In this document: piece by piece, positions 8,566 through 18,235 of the stretch
Position numbering within the stretch: position 1 is the stretch's first letter
Layout of the letters: the number at the start of each line of letters is the position of its first letter
Source: Larkinella sp051857545
GTDB lineage: Bacteria > Bacteroidota > Bacteroidia > Cytophagales > Spirosomataceae
Assembly (NCBI RefSeq): GCF_051857545.1
Contig: NZ_JBPZHB010000002.1
Location: 372,001-436,000 of the forward strand
Direction of reading: 5' to 3'
DNA: 64,000 nt
The notes under the pieces: generated by a model
Seen by the model: the letters and a program-made list of their open reading frames with translations, nothing else
The model's database searches: none
Told to the model about the DNA's origin: nothing
Made by a program: the position numbers and the translations under genes

Positions 8566-10239
8566 ATGATTGCCACGAAACTGATCCCCCGCACGGCTTC
8601 GGCTCAGGAGCAACCGCTTCTGGTAAAAACAATATTGGCACAGTCGCTCAAATACGAGCCGCAGCGGGAAATTGTTTACCGCGACCTGTTCCGTATGAAT
8701 TACGTAGACTTCAACCAGCGGGTTCGTCGCCTGGCCAATTTGCTGACTTCCAGCGGGGTGAAGCCGGGCGATACGGTAGCGGTTTTCGATTGGGACAGTC
8801 ACCGGTATCTGGAGTGTTTTTTTGCCATTCCGTGCCTGGGTGCCATTCTGCACACGATCAACGTGCGGTTGTCTCCCGCGCAGATTCTGTATTGCATGAA
8901 CCACGCGGAAGACAAGGTAGTGGTGATTCATGAAGACTTCCTGCCGCTGCTCGATGCGATCAAAAGCCAGCTCACGACGGTAGAAACATTCATTCTGGTG
9001 AGCGATAAAGTATATCAAAACCAAGAGGTCGTGATTCCGGACGGTTTTGTCGGCGAATACGAAAGTCTGCTGAAAACCGCTTCAGATCAGTATGATTTCC
9101 CGGATTTTGACGAAAATACCTGGGCTACGACGTTTTATACCACCGGTACCACGGGCAACCCCAAAGGTGTTTATTTTTCGCACCGGCAGTTGTTCATGCA
9201 CACGATGGGGCTGGTGACCTACATCTGCGGGTATGAAGCCGTCGCGTTTCATTCGACCCATGATGTATACATGCCCATCACGCCCCTGTTTCATGTCCAC
9301 GCCTGGGGTTTTCCGCTCCTGGCAACCATGCTGTCGGCGCGGCAGGTGTATCCGGGGCGGTATGAACCCGAAATGCTTCTGACATTACTCCTGAAAGAAA
9401 AAGTAACCCTCTCGCATTGTGTCCCGACGATTCTGACGATGCTGGTGAACAGCCCGGTTGCCAAACAGGTGGATTTGAGTCGCTGGAAGGTCATCATCGG
9501 CGGCTCGGCACTGACGAAAGGGCTGGCAAAAGCCGCTCTGGAACTGGGCATTCAGGTCTATGCGGGCTATGGACTGTCCGAAACCGCTCCGATTCTGTCG
9601 CTCACCTACCTGAATGACACCGAGCGTGCGTTGCCCATCGACGAGCAGGTGGAGTTCCGGACGCGGGCCGGTCGCATTGCGCCCTTTATCGACATCCAGT
9701 TGCAGGACGATGAGGGACAGCCGGTTCCGCACGACGGCCATTCGCTGGGCGAACTGACGGCGCGGGGCTCCTGGCTTACGCAGGGCTATTACAAGGAAAC
9801 CGAGCGGGGCGAAGAACTCTGGCACAACGGCTGGCTCCACACGGGCGATGTGGCCGCCATTACCCCCGATAACTGGGTGATCATTGCCGACCGCACCAAG
9901 GACGTCATCAAGTCCGGTGGCGAGTGGGTTTCGTCGCTGGCAATTGAAAACTGTCTGTCACAAATCGAGGGCGTGGGCGAGTCGGCGGTGGTCGGGTTCC
10001 CGGACGAAAAATGGGGCGAACGCCCGCACGCCCTGGTGGTGCTGAAACCGGAGTATGTAGGCAAAGTAACGTCTGAAACGATCAAAACCGCCTTGCAGGG
10101 TCAGATTTCGAGCGGGGACATCAACAAATGGTATGTGCCGGATCGCATTGTGCTGGTCAATGAAATTCCGAAAACCAGCGTTGGTAAAATCGACAAAAAG
10201 AAGATCCGGGCCGAGATGAAAGCACTAATCTTCTCCTGA
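8566..10239 (+). CDS. Fatty acyl-CoA synthetase (AMP-binding, ANL superfamily)
   Basis: Activates a fatty acid to its adenylate and then the CoA thioester. The AMP-binding signature YTTGTTGNPKGVYFSHR lies near residue 190, followed by GYGLSETAP (A5 region), GWLHTGDVA (A7) and DRTKDVIKSGGEWVSS (A8). The catalytic lysine motif KTSVGKIDKKKIR sits close to the end. The 557 residues and the FDWDSHRYLECFFAIP / HTINVRLSP region fit medium/long-chain ligases of the FadD3/AlkK type. I chose the ATG at 8566. A TTG 36 bp upstream would add 12 unlikely residues. Chain-length preference is not readable. Confidence 0.92.
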   Translation: MIATKLIPRTASAQEQPLLVKTILAQSLKYEPQREIVYRDLFRMNYVDFNQRVRRLANLLTSSGVKPGDTVAVFDWDSHRYLECFFAIPCLGAILHTINVRLSPAQILYCMNHAEDKVVVIHEDFLPLLDAIKSQLTTVETFILVSDKVYQNQEVVIPDGFVGEYESLLKTASDQYDFPDFDENTWATTFYTTGTTGNPKGVYFSHRQLFMHTMGLVTYICGYEAVAFHSTHDVYMPITPLFHVHAWGFPLLATMLSARQVYPGRYEPEMLLTLLLKEKVTLSHCVPTILTMLVNSPVAKQVDLSRWKVIIGGSALTKGLAKAALELGIQVYAGYGLSETAPILSLTYLNDTERALPIDEQVEFRTRAGRIAPFIDIQLQDDEGQPVPHDGHSLGELTARGSWLTQGYYKETERGEELWHNGWLHTGDVAAITPDNWVIIADRTKDVIKSGGEWVSSLAIENCLSQIEGVGESAVVGFPDEKWGERPHALVVLKPEYVGKVTSETIKTALQGQISSGDINKWYVPDRIVLVNEIPKTSVGKIDKKKIRAEMKALIFS

Positions 10240-10273
10240 AAATGACCCTTACAGTGCAGAAAAATCCTGCTCG

Positions 10274-10837
10274 CTACCGTTCTGTGTTCGGACTCAATGA
10301 GTGCATCATTTTTAAAAGTTCATTGACGGTTTTCCAGTTTCGGGTCGTGGCCGTTACCTTGAGCTTGTTTTCAAAAAAGGTATTGCTCAGTTTGGTGTTG
10401 CCATAACCGCCCGGGCAATACACGTATATTTCTTTTCCGGAGAGAGCAAACCGGTCAGTGCCAACGGCTAAATCTTTTATTTTGTCAAGATTCAAGGTGT
10501 TGGGGGCATTCGATAGAAACGTGACATGAAGCTTATCAACCTCAGTGTGGTCTTCCTGTAGAAAAGGATTTTGGGCAACGATGTCGGCCAATTTGCTCAA
10601 TGACCGGGTCAAAACCGGCACCTGAAAGCCAAATGTTTCAACAATTTTCTGCTCAATTTGCCTCGCCAATTGCTCCTCATCGGTAGCAGAATGGGTGAAG
10701 ACGACGTTACCGCTTTGGATGTACGTTTTGACCTGCTGGCAATTCAATTCCCCGAACAAGTGCTTCAATTCGTTCATAGGGACTTTTTTTTGACCACTGA
10801 CATTGATGCCACGGAGAATCGCAAGGGTGGTTTCCAT
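10274..10837 (-). CDS. DUF1697 family protein
   Basis: The 187-residue protein starts METTLAILRGINVSGQKKVPM, the signature opening of DUF1697 proteins (ILRGINVGG.K.V.M), followed by the equally typical VKTYIQSGNVVF. The family is widespread and usually monocistronic; its function is unknown and I assign none. Cytosolic by composition. Its 3' end faces the acyl-CoA synthetase, and its 5' end faces a roughly 300-bp gap before the efflux operon. Confidence 0.93.
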   Translation of the reverse strand: METTLAILRGINVSGQKKVPMNELKHLFGELNCQQVKTYIQSGNVVFTHSATDEEQLARQIEQKIVETFGFQVPVLTRSLSKLADIVAQNPFLQEDHTEVDKLHVTFLSNAPNTLNLDKIKDLAVGTDRFALSGKEIYVYCPGGYGNTKLSNTFFENKLKVTATTRNWKTVNELLKMMHSLSPNTER

Positions 10838-11077
10838 ACAGTGGAGCTAATAAGTTGTGCGTAAAATAACAGGCGCATTTTAGGTAAACCAGTCCAACAT
10901 TCAAAGAGGAATGAATATCTGTCGAACTCTTTTCCCGCTTCTGTGTTTCTTTTTATAGAGAATACTTATAAATGCAGTACACGTTATCGTAAAACGGTAC
11001 CATCACTCCTGGTAAATTGTAATGATCGGAGAAAAAGCAGTAACTATTTGCAAATTTGGCCGTTTTTACGAATTATA

Positions 11078-11110
11078 TTTGCATATTTCCGATATATGTA
11101 CTTAATTTTG
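11078..11110 (+). promoter_or_regulatory. Candidate Bacteroidota-type promoter of the efflux operon
   Basis: TTTG at 11078-11081 and TAATTTTG at 11103-11110 match the Bacteroidota consensus (-33 TTTG, -7 TAnnTTTG) with a 21-nt spacer. This lies 25 bp before the first gene of the RND operon. A second possible pair (TTTG 11055, TATATTTG 11074) has a short 15-nt spacer and is less likely. The rest of the 300-bp gap upstream (10838-11077) shows nothing I recognise. Confidence 0.5.
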
Positions 11111-11135
11111 TAACGATTAAGGATACAACACTCAA

Positions 11136-11531
11136 ATGAGTAAACGGAGAAAAAACTTCTTTCTGCACCGGTTATTCTGCTGGCTAATGGCGCTGCACAT
11201 CATCAACATTAGTGTCGATGTGCCCGAACATTTTTCGCCGAGGATGCTTCATGGTGCCCAAAAAGAAGACTTGTCCGTTAACCGGATTGAAAGCATCGGC
11301 GAATTGATTCTTGAAAACTGGCTGGGCATTATCGACGCCCTTCCGGAGCAGGACGATGCCAAAGATGAATCTGACGTCGCCAATATTGAACACGATTATT
11401 TCTCTGCCCCTCTTTTTTCTTTTTCCTTAAAGCCTGTTTACTGGCATCTGGCTGCCCGACCCGTTGGACTGAAGTCCATTCGTGTGTTTTCGCATGTTCA
11501 GGAGATAAACTCCCCACCACCTCAAGCCTAA
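11136..11531 (+). CDS. Small membrane-anchored protein leading the RND efflux operon
   Basis: The 131-residue protein begins MSKRRKNFFLHRLFCWLMALHIINISVDVPEHF: a basic start, then one hydrophobic segment (about residues 10-27), then the string INISVDVPE. From memory, small proteins with this kind of motif occur beside heavy-metal or multidrug RND systems in Bacteroidota, where their role is unknown. The remaining region is acidic in the middle (EQDDAKDESDVANIEHD). Its place as first gene, about 150 bp before the adaptor gene, suggests a regulatory or accessory role in efflux. Confidence 0.65.
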   Translation: MSKRRKNFFLHRLFCWLMALHIINISVDVPEHFSPRMLHGAQKEDLSVNRIESIGELILENWLGIIDALPEQDDAKDESDVANIEHDYFSAPLFSFSLKPVYWHLAARPVGLKSIRVFSHVQEINSPPPQA

Positions 11532-11685
11532 GGGGTCTTTCCGCTCAGGCGGAGCGCTTTCAATCCAGTACAACAATACCCTGGTTACCTTTTTACTAGA
11601 AATTCAGGTCGGACGCTGTTCAGGGATGAGCATGTCCTGACTTCCCTATACGCTTAAACGCTTAACGAGAAATCATATCACAAAC

Positions 11686-12837
11686 ATGAAAGGATACATC
11701 ATTGCCATTGCGCTATCAATCAGTGCTTTTATCACGGGTTGTAGCAGCCAGGCTGAGGAGAAAACCGAGGTTGAAAAACCGGCACTCCCCATTTTTGAAA
11801 TTACACGACAGTCTACTACGTTGCAACGTGAATACGCCGGCAATGTGGAGGCCGTCCGGAACGTGGAAATTCGTGCCCGCGTTGGCGGGTTTCTAGATAA
11901 AATACATGTTGACGAAGGGCGTCAAGTGAAAAAAGGACAATTGCTATTCCAGATCAACCAGGCTGAGTATCAGGCCGAACTGGCCAAGGCAAGAGCCAAT
12001 CTGAAGAGCGCGATGGCCGAAGCCAAAACCGCCGAGGTGGAACTGGGTCGTGTGCGGTTATTGGTCGACAAGAAAGTGATTTCGGCCTCCGAACTGGAAC
12101 TGTCGAAGTCTAAGCTGGATGCTGCTAAAGCCGCCATTGAAGAGGCCCAGTCGGCTCAGGAAAACGCTTCGCTGCGTTTGGCTCACGCCAGCATCCGTGC
12201 TCCGTTTGACGGTGTGATCAACCGGATTCCGTCTAAAATGGGCAGTTTGATCGAAGAAGGCGCCCTGCTGACTACGGTTTCGGACATTCGCGAAGTCTAT
12301 GCGTATTTTCACGTGTCTGAAAAAGAATACCTGGAATACATCAAAAAAGGGAAACACAGCAGCAGTGGACAGGAAGTGACGTTGCTCCTGGCTGATGATA
12401 CCCCTTACAAGCAGGCCGGTAAAATTGAAACGATGGAAAGCGTCTTCGACGATGGCTCCGGTACAATTGCCTTCCGGGCTCGTTTTCCAAATCCTGACAA
12501 AATGCTCAAGCACGGTGCGACGGGCAAAATTCGCCTGAAAAATGAGGTGGACAATGCCGTTCTGGTTCCGCAGAAGGCGGTATTTGAAATCCAGGATAAG
12601 AACTACGTGTATGTGGTCGATGCGTCCAATAAAGTGAAAATGAGGAGCTTCGTTCCCCAGAGCCGCGTTGCCCAGTTTTACCTCGTGAAATCGGGGCTTG
12701 AACCCGGCGAAAAGATCGTCTACGAAGGCATTCAGAACATCCGTGATGGGATGCAAATTGTTCCGCAGGCCCTGTCGCCCGAAAGTTTGCTGACCTTAAA
12801 CCCCGCAAAGTCCGAGACCGAAGTGGTTGCCAACTAA
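11686..12837 (+). CDS. RND efflux periplasmic adaptor (membrane fusion protein)
   Basis: Bridges the inner-membrane permease and the outer-membrane channel. The 383-aa product starts with a signal ending ITGCSSQ, a lipobox at about residue 19, so it is a lipid-anchored adaptor like AcrA/MexA. A biotinyl-lipoyl half-motif (VEIRARVGGFLDKIHVDEG) is followed by an alpha-helical hairpin (KARANLKSAMAEAKTAEVELG, then ELELSKSKLDAAKAAIEEA). The second lipoyl half (ASIRAPFDGVINR), a beta-barrel and a membrane-proximal domain (VLVPQKAVFEIQDKNYVYVV) complete the family order. The permease gene follows after 107 bp. Confidence 0.95.
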   Translation: MKGYIIAIALSISAFITGCSSQAEEKTEVEKPALPIFEITRQSTTLQREYAGNVEAVRNVEIRARVGGFLDKIHVDEGRQVKKGQLLFQINQAEYQAELAKARANLKSAMAEAKTAEVELGRVRLLVDKKVISASELELSKSKLDAAKAAIEEAQSAQENASLRLAHASIRAPFDGVINRIPSKMGSLIEEGALLTTVSDIREVYAYFHVSEKEYLEYIKKGKHSSSGQEVTLLLADDTPYKQAGKIETMESVFDDGSGTIAFRARFPNPDKMLKHGATGKIRLKNEVDNAVLVPQKAVFEIQDKNYVYVVDASNKVKMRSFVPQSRVAQFYLVKSGLEPGEKIVYEGIQNIRDGMQIVPQALSPESLLTLNPAKSETEVVAN

Positions 12838-12944
12838 CCGGCTGGACTTTCAATTATTACTACCCACTCTTCGGTACAGAGCAACCTCTGGTCGCATTCG
12901 CGATCGGAGGAATGCCTGTACTTTAGATTTATCAGCACAAAACT

Positions 12945-15900
12945 ATGTTTGATACCTTCATAAAACGGCCTTTGCTCTCCGCCGTAATCTCGGTTTTGAT
13001 TACGTTGCTGGGCGTACTGTCGCTGATGAATTTACCGGTTACCCAGTTCCCCGACATTGTTCCGCCGTCAGTTGTCGTAACGGCTAGTTATACGGGTGCC
13101 AATGCTGAAGTGAGCACCAAAGCCGTGGCTATGCCGCTGGAACGGGCCATCAACGGCGTACCGAATATGACCTACATGACCGCCATTTCGGGGAATGACG
13201 GCTCAACCTTGATTCAGGTTTTTTTCAAAGTAGGTACCGACCCGGATCTGGCGGCCGTGAACGTTCAAAACCGGGTAACAACGGTATTGGATGAACTTCC
13301 CGAAGAAGTGATCAAGGCCGGGGTAACGACGGAGAAAGAGGTCAATAGCATGTTGTTGTACCTGAACCTGATCAGCACGGATTCGACGGCAGATGAGAAA
13401 TTCATCTATAACTTTGCCGATATCAATATTTTAGCGGAACTCAAACGCATCGATGGTGTCGGTTTTGTCGATATTCTGGGTGCCAGAGAGTATTCCATGC
13501 GGGTCTGGCTCAAGCCCGACCGCATGACGGTTTACAACGTTTCTGCCGATGAAGTCATCGCGGCCATTCGGGAACAGAACGTGGAAGCGGCTCCCGGAAA
13601 AGCCGGTGAAAGTGCCGACCGCGATGCCCAGGTCTTGCAGTATGTGCTGCGCTACACGGGGAAATTTATTGAACCCGTGCAGTACGAAAACATCGCGATC
13701 CGTACCCTGGACGACGGCTCGATTCTCCGGTTGAAAGATGTTGCTGAAGTTGAATTCGGATCGCTGGACTACGGTATTTTGTCTAAAAACGACGGCCGTC
13801 CCTCGGCGGCTATCATGTTGAAACAGCGGCCGGGTTCCAACGCGCAGGAGGTCATTGCCAATGTCAAAAAACGCCTGGCCGAATTGAAAGAAACGACTTT
13901 CCCGCCGGGCATGACCTACAACTTTGCCTACGACGTGTCGCGCTTCCTGGATGCCTCGATTCACGAGGTCGTTCGTACGCTTTTCGAAGCTTTCATTCTG
14001 GTATTCATCGTTGTTTTCCTGTTCCTCCAGGACTGGCGTTCGACGCTGATTTGCGCCCTGGCGGTTCCGGTGGCGCTGGTCGGTACGTTTGCGTTCATGG
14101 ATGTGATCGGTTTCTCGGTAAACCTGCTTACGCTCTTCGCGTTAGTTCTAGCCATCGGGATTGTGGTCGATAATGCCATTGTGGTGGTGGAGGCCGTTCA
14201 TGCCAAAATGACGGAAGAACATTTATCTCCACGGGCGGCTACGTTTGCGGCCATGAAAGAAATCAGCGGAGCCATTGTCGCCATTACGCTGGTGATGTCG
14301 GCGGTATTTATTCCGGTCGCTTTCCTGTCGGGTCCGGTCGGTATTTTCTACCGGCAGTTTTCGCTAACGCTGGCGATTTCGATTGTGATTTCGGGGATCA
14401 ACGCCGTGACCCTGACACCTGCTTTGTGTGCCCTCTTGCTACGACCCGTTCACGGGGAGCAAAAGGGCTTGCTGGGGCGGTTTTTTGCTAAATTCAACCG
14501 GGGATATGACTCCCTGGCCGGAAAATACCGGCGCGGTTTGCGTCCGTTTGTGAACCGGGGCGTCGTGACCTGGGGCGTTCTGCTGCTTTTTGTGGCCGCT
14601 ACCTGGGGAATCAACACCATTTTGCCCGCCGGTTTTATTCCGACCGAAGATCAGGGCATGATTTACGTGAACGTGACCACGCCCGTTGGGGCCACCGTGG
14701 AACGGACGGAAGAAGTCATGGATCTGGTTCAGCAGGCGGCTTCCAAACTCGAATCGGTCGAGAACGTATCGACGCTGGCGGGTTTGAGTCTGATGACCGA
14801 CGGTGCCGGTGCGTCGTACGGGATGGGTATGATCAACCTCAAAAGCTGGGACGAACGGAAGGAGTCGGTCGACGATGTGATTGCCTTGCTGGCCGATAAA
14901 ACCAAAAATATCAACGACGCCAGCATCCAGTTCTTTTCGCCCCCCACGGTACCCGGTTTTGGGAATTCGAGCGGTTTTGAAATCCGGCTGCAGGACCGCA
15001 CCCGGAGTGACGATCTGCAAAAGACCAAAAAAGTAACCGATGAATTTATTGCCGAACTGGAAAAACGACCGGAAATCAGCCGGGTGTTCACTAGTTTCGA
15101 CCCCAGTTTTCCGCAGTATGTGCTACACGTCGATCAGGACAAAGCCGCTCAGAAAGGCGTTTCCATCGACAACGCGATGAGTACGCTCCAGACGTTGATG
15201 GGAAGTTTTTACGCGTCCAATTTCATCCGCTTCAATCAGATGTACAAGGTGATGGTTCAGGCTGCGCCCAAATACCGGGCCAAACCGGAAGATGTGCTGA
15301 ACTTGCGGGTGAAGAACAAGCAGGGTGAAATGGTGCCGTATTCCAATTTTATCACGATGGAACGCGTCTATGGACCAGAGCAGTTGACCCGTTACAACAT
15401 GTTTACCTCGGCCATGATCAACGGCGAGTCGGCACCCGGCTACAGCAGCGGGGATGCCATCAAGGCGATTCAGGAAGTAGCCAAAGAAAAACTGCCGCGC
15501 GGTTTTACCTTCGACTGGTCGGGGATGACGCGCGAAGAAGTGTTGTCGGGCGACCAGGCTATCTGGATTTTTGTGATCTGTCTGGTCTTCGTGTATCTGT
15601 TGTTGGTGGCGCAATACGAAAGCCTGTTTCTGCCGCTGGCGGTTTTGCTGTCGTTGCCCGCCGGTATTTTCGGGTCGTTTCTCTGTCTGCAACTGGCCGG
15701 TTTGCAAAACAACATCTACGCGCAGGTTTCGCTGGTCATGCTCATCGGTTTGCTGGGTAAAAACGCCATTCTGATCGTAGAGTTTGCCAACCAGAAACAG
15801 CAGGAAGGAATGTCGATCCTGAAAGCCGCGATGGAAGGAGCCATGTCGCGTCTGCGACCGATTCTGATGACCTCCTTCGCGTTTATTGCCGGACTGATTC

Positions 15901-16133
15901 CGCTTTGTATTGCTTCCGGTGCCGGTGCGCTCGGTAACCGTTCCATCGGGACGGCGGCTGCGGGCGGTATGCTCATCGGAACCCTGTTCGGACTCTTTCT
16001 GATTCCGGGGCTGTATGTCGCATTTGCCAAGCTCGCCCAACTGCTGCAAGCCAAACCGCCCAAAGACGACGGGCTGGATCAGGTTCCGGTATTAACTCAA
16101 ACTCACGAAAATGGAACGACCGTTCATTCATAA
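12945..16133 (+). CDS. RND multidrug efflux permease, HAE1 family (AcrB-like)
   Basis: Proton-driven inner-membrane pump, 1062 aa. Landmarks are the N-terminus MFDTFIKRPLLSAVISVLI with the first TM, GANAEVSTKAVAMPLERAI (porter domain), TM4 IGIVVDNAIVVVEAV, and TM10 MLIGLLGKNAILIVEFANQ with the proton-relay lysine. HAE1 rather than metal-efflux HME membership is indicated by the TM4 context. The second of the two TM4 aspartates of AcrB (VDDA) is replaced by asparagine (VDNA), so the proton relay differs slightly. The end overlaps the outer-membrane factor gene by 23 bp, implying translational coupling. Confidence 0.96.
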   Translation: MFDTFIKRPLLSAVISVLITLLGVLSLMNLPVTQFPDIVPPSVVVTASYTGANAEVSTKAVAMPLERAINGVPNMTYMTAISGNDGSTLIQVFFKVGTDPDLAAVNVQNRVTTVLDELPEEVIKAGVTTEKEVNSMLLYLNLISTDSTADEKFIYNFADINILAELKRIDGVGFVDILGAREYSMRVWLKPDRMTVYNVSADEVIAAIREQNVEAAPGKAGESADRDAQVLQYVLRYTGKFIEPVQYENIAIRTLDDGSILRLKDVAEVEFGSLDYGILSKNDGRPSAAIMLKQRPGSNAQEVIANVKKRLAELKETTFPPGMTYNFAYDVSRFLDASIHEVVRTLFEAFILVFIVVFLFLQDWRSTLICALAVPVALVGTFAFMDVIGFSVNLLTLFALVLAIGIVVDNAIVVVEAVHAKMTEEHLSPRAATFAAMKEISGAIVAITLVMSAVFIPVAFLSGPVGIFYRQFSLTLAISIVISGINAVTLTPALCALLLRPVHGEQKGLLGRFFAKFNRGYDSLAGKYRRGLRPFVNRGVVTWGVLLLFVAATWGINTILPAGFIPTEDQGMIYVNVTTPVGATVERTEEVMDLVQQAASKLESVENVSTLAGLSLMTDGAGASYGMGMINLKSWDERKESVDDVIALLADKTKNINDASIQFFSPPTVPGFGNSSGFEIRLQDRTRSDDLQKTKKVTDEFIAELEKRPEISRVFTSFDPSFPQYVLHVDQDKAAQKGVSIDNAMSTLQTLMGSFYASNFIRFNQMYKVMVQAAPKYRAKPEDVLNLRVKNKQGEMVPYSNFITMERVYGPEQLTRYNMFTSAMINGESAPGYSSGDAIKAIQEVAKEKLPRGFTFDWSGMTREEVLSGDQAIWIFVICLVFVYLLLVAQYESLFLPLAVLLSLPAGIFGSFLCLQLAGLQNNIYAQVSLVMLIGLLGKNAILIVEFANQKQQEGMSILKAAMEGAMSRLRPILMTSFAFIAGLIPLCIASGAGALGNRSIGTAAAGGMLIGTLFGLFLIPGLYVAFAKLAQLLQAKPPKDDGLDQVPVLTQTHENGTTVHS

Positions 16134-17568
16134 ATCAAGTTATCAAAAGTTTGTTTTTTATCTCATTCCGCTTTTTCTGTTGAGTAGCTGCCGGGTTTCT
16201 GAACCCCTGCAACTGCCGAAAGCCCGGACGCTGCCCACGTCGTTTACCGGAAATACGGACTCGACATCGGTTGGCAACCTGAATTGGAAAGCGTTTTTCT
16301 CAGACCCGGATCTGGAAAGTCTGATCGATACGGCTTTGGCCCGAAACCCGGATTTGCAGATTGCTTCGCAGCGCATCGAAATGGCCCGCGCCAATTTTGA
16401 GTACAGCCGGGGGGCGCTGGTGCCTTCGGTCAGTGCCGTGGCTGCCGCCGGGGTCGACCGGTTTGGGCGCTACACCCTGAATGGTGTTGGGAATTTTGAC
16501 ACCAACCTGTCGCCCAACATTGATGGTAAACAGCGCATCCCCGATGCAACGCCGGAATACTTTCTCGGTTTTCGGAGTAACTGGGAGATTGACCTGTGGG
16601 GGAAACTCCGAAACCGCAAACGTGCGGCTTACGTGCGTTTTTTGGCGTCCGAAAAAGGGCGTCATCTGATCGTTACCTCACTCATTGCCGAGGTCGCCCG
16701 CTTGTATTACGGGCTTCTGGCGTTGGACAGCGAACTGGAGATTCTTCGCGAAAACCAGGCGTTGCAACAACGGGCGTCCGAACTGGTGGTGGTTCAGAAA
16801 GCCGCCGGACGCGTTACCGAACTGGCCGTTCAGCAATTCAATGCGCAATTGCTCAACACCCGGAGCCTGGAAGCGCAGGTGCAACAGCAAATTGTGGAGA
16901 CCGAAAACCAGTTGAATCAGTTGCTGGGCCGGTTTCCGCAACCCATTGCGCGGAATAAAACCATCAGTAACCAGGAAATGCCGACCCAGCTTTCGGCGGG
17001 GATTCCGAGTCAGATGCTGCGTCGCCGACCAGATATCCAGCAGGCGGAGCTGGCGATGGAAGCCGCCAACGTTGACGTGGAGGTGGCTAGGGCTGAGTTT
17101 TTGCCTTCGCTAACTCTAACGCCTTACGTGGGCCTGAATGCGTTCCGGGCGTCGGTTTTGCTCGATCCGGCTTCGCTGGCAATCGGTGTGCTGGGGGGAC
17201 TGGCGGCTCCGGTTTTCAACCGTCGGTACCTGAAATCGAACTACTCGTTGTCGGTTGCCCAAAGCCGGGAAGCGTTTTACGGGTACCAGAAAACCGTGCT
17301 GACCGGTTTCAGCGAAGTGACCACCAGTTTGCGCGGGATTGAAAATTACCGCAAGGTAGCTGAACTACAGGCACAGGAAGTGGCGGTATTGGGCCAAGCG
17401 GCCACGATTTCCGATGAATTATTCGCGACGGGCTATGCTTCGTACCTGGAAGTGATCACGGCGCAGCGCAGTGTGCTGGCGGCTGAGCTCTCGCTGATTA
17501 GTACCAAACGGGCGCAGTTCTTATCTGTCATCGACCTGTATCGGGCGCTGGGGGGCGGCTGGCAGTAA
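16111..17568 (+). CDS. Outer-membrane factor of the RND pump (NodT/OprM lipoprotein)
   Basis: Forms the trimeric outer-membrane channel of the tripartite pump. The signal peptide ends LFLLSSCRVS, a lipobox as in OprM/CusC. Two OEP repeats are visible: DTALARNPDLQIASQRIEMAR in the first half and GIPSQMLRRRPDIQQAELA in the second, the latter being the highly conserved motif of the family. The 485 residues match NodT-type factors. The start overlaps the permease 3' end. A word-palindrome follows within 12 bp of the stop and probably ends the operon. Confidence 0.95.
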   Translation: MERPFIHKSSYQKFVFYLIPLFLLSSCRVSEPLQLPKARTLPTSFTGNTDSTSVGNLNWKAFFSDPDLESLIDTALARNPDLQIASQRIEMARANFEYSRGALVPSVSAVAAAGVDRFGRYTLNGVGNFDTNLSPNIDGKQRIPDATPEYFLGFRSNWEIDLWGKLRNRKRAAYVRFLASEKGRHLIVTSLIAEVARLYYGLLALDSELEILRENQALQQRASELVVVQKAAGRVTELAVQQFNAQLLNTRSLEAQVQQQIVETENQLNQLLGRFPQPIARNKTISNQEMPTQLSAGIPSQMLRRRPDIQQAELAMEAANVDVEVARAEFLPSLTLTPYVGLNAFRASVLLDPASLAIGVLGGLAAPVFNRRYLKSNYSLSVAQSREAFYGYQKTVLTGFSEVTTSLRGIENYRKVAELQAQEVAVLGQAATISDELFATGYASYLEVITAQRSVLAAELSLISTKRAQFLSVIDLYRALGGGWQ

Positions 17569-17579
17569 ACTAAATGTTG

Positions 17580-17668
17580 TTACACAGGGTTTATCAGAGG
17601 AAATCAGAGTTATCAATTTGAACTCTGCGTAACTCTGATTTTCTCTGTGTAACTCTGCGTAATAACCC
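17580..17668. repeat. Word-palindrome B (TAACTCTG words)
   Basis: Between the outer-membrane factor and the next gene lies an array of the words GTAACTCTG / CAGAGTTA. The segment 17595-17612 (CAGAGGAAATCAGAGTTA) pairs with 17630-17647, and TTACACAG at 17580 pairs with CTGTGTAA ending at 17652. An interrupted hairpin results. Likely a terminator-like spacer. Confidence 0.65.
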
Positions 17669-17677
17669 TTCTCTATT

Positions 17678-18175
17678 TTGACTCGCATCGGCCTGCTTTC
17701 CGACACCCACGGTTTTTTAGATCCGCAACTATTCACCCATTTTGCGGAATGCGATGAAATTTGGCATGCCGGTGATATCGGTTCGGTGAAGATTATCGAC
17801 GACCTGCGGGCTTTCAAACCGTTCCGGGGTGTTTTCGGCAATATCGACGACCGGGAGGTGACCCACGAGTGTCCCGAACACCAGCGGTTTGATCTGGAAG
17901 GGCTTTCCATCTGGATGACGCACATCGGCGGCACACCGCCCCGGTATAATCCTATTGTCCGGCCCGGTTTGATCCAGCATTCACCGGATCTGTTTGTGTG
18001 TGGTCATTCTCATATTTTAAAGGTTACCCGCGATCCAAAAATCAATAACCTGCTGTTTATCAACCCCGGAGCTGCCGGGAAACACGGTTTTCATCCGGTT
18101 CGAACCGTGTTGCGGTTTACGCTCGACGCGGGTCGGGTCCGGGATATGGAAGTGATAGAATTGGGTAAGCGGTAA
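17678..18175 (+). CDS. YfcE/MJ0936-type metallophosphodiesterase
   Basis: Calcineurin-like phosphoesterase of the small (165 aa) YfcE group, probably hydrolysing phosphodiesters with a dinuclear metal centre. The five metal-binding blocks appear in order: LLSDTHG, HAGDIG, GNIDD, WMTHIGG and CGHSH. The only plausible start is a TTG three codons before the conserved LLSDTHG (MTRIGLLSDTHG); there is no in-frame ATG nearby. The natural substrate is unknown for the group. The stop codon lies inside the left arm of the following hairpin. Confidence 0.92.
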   Translation: MTRIGLLSDTHGFLDPQLFTHFAECDEIWHAGDIGSVKIIDDLRAFKPFRGVFGNIDDREVTHECPEHQRFDLEGLSIWMTHIGGTPPRYNPIVRPGLIQHSPDLFVCGHSHILKVTRDPKINNLLFINPGAAGKHGFHPVRTVLRFTLDAGRVRDMEVIELGKR

Positions 18176-18218
18176 ACCAGTTGCCGAAAATTAATACTAT
18201 ATTGGCAACTGGTTTACC
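18171..18218 (+). terminator. Hairpin at the stop of the phosphodiesterase gene
   Basis: A perfect 15-bp inverted repeat (GGTAAACCAGTTGCC and its complement, 18-nt loop) whose left arm contains the TAA of the upstream gene. There is no T-run after it, so it may act as a transcript stabiliser or weak terminator before the glycosyltransferase gene 18 bp away. It resembles the other stop-codon palindromes in the window. Confidence 0.6.
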
Positions 18219-18235
18219 TGAATGATTGGTAGTTG

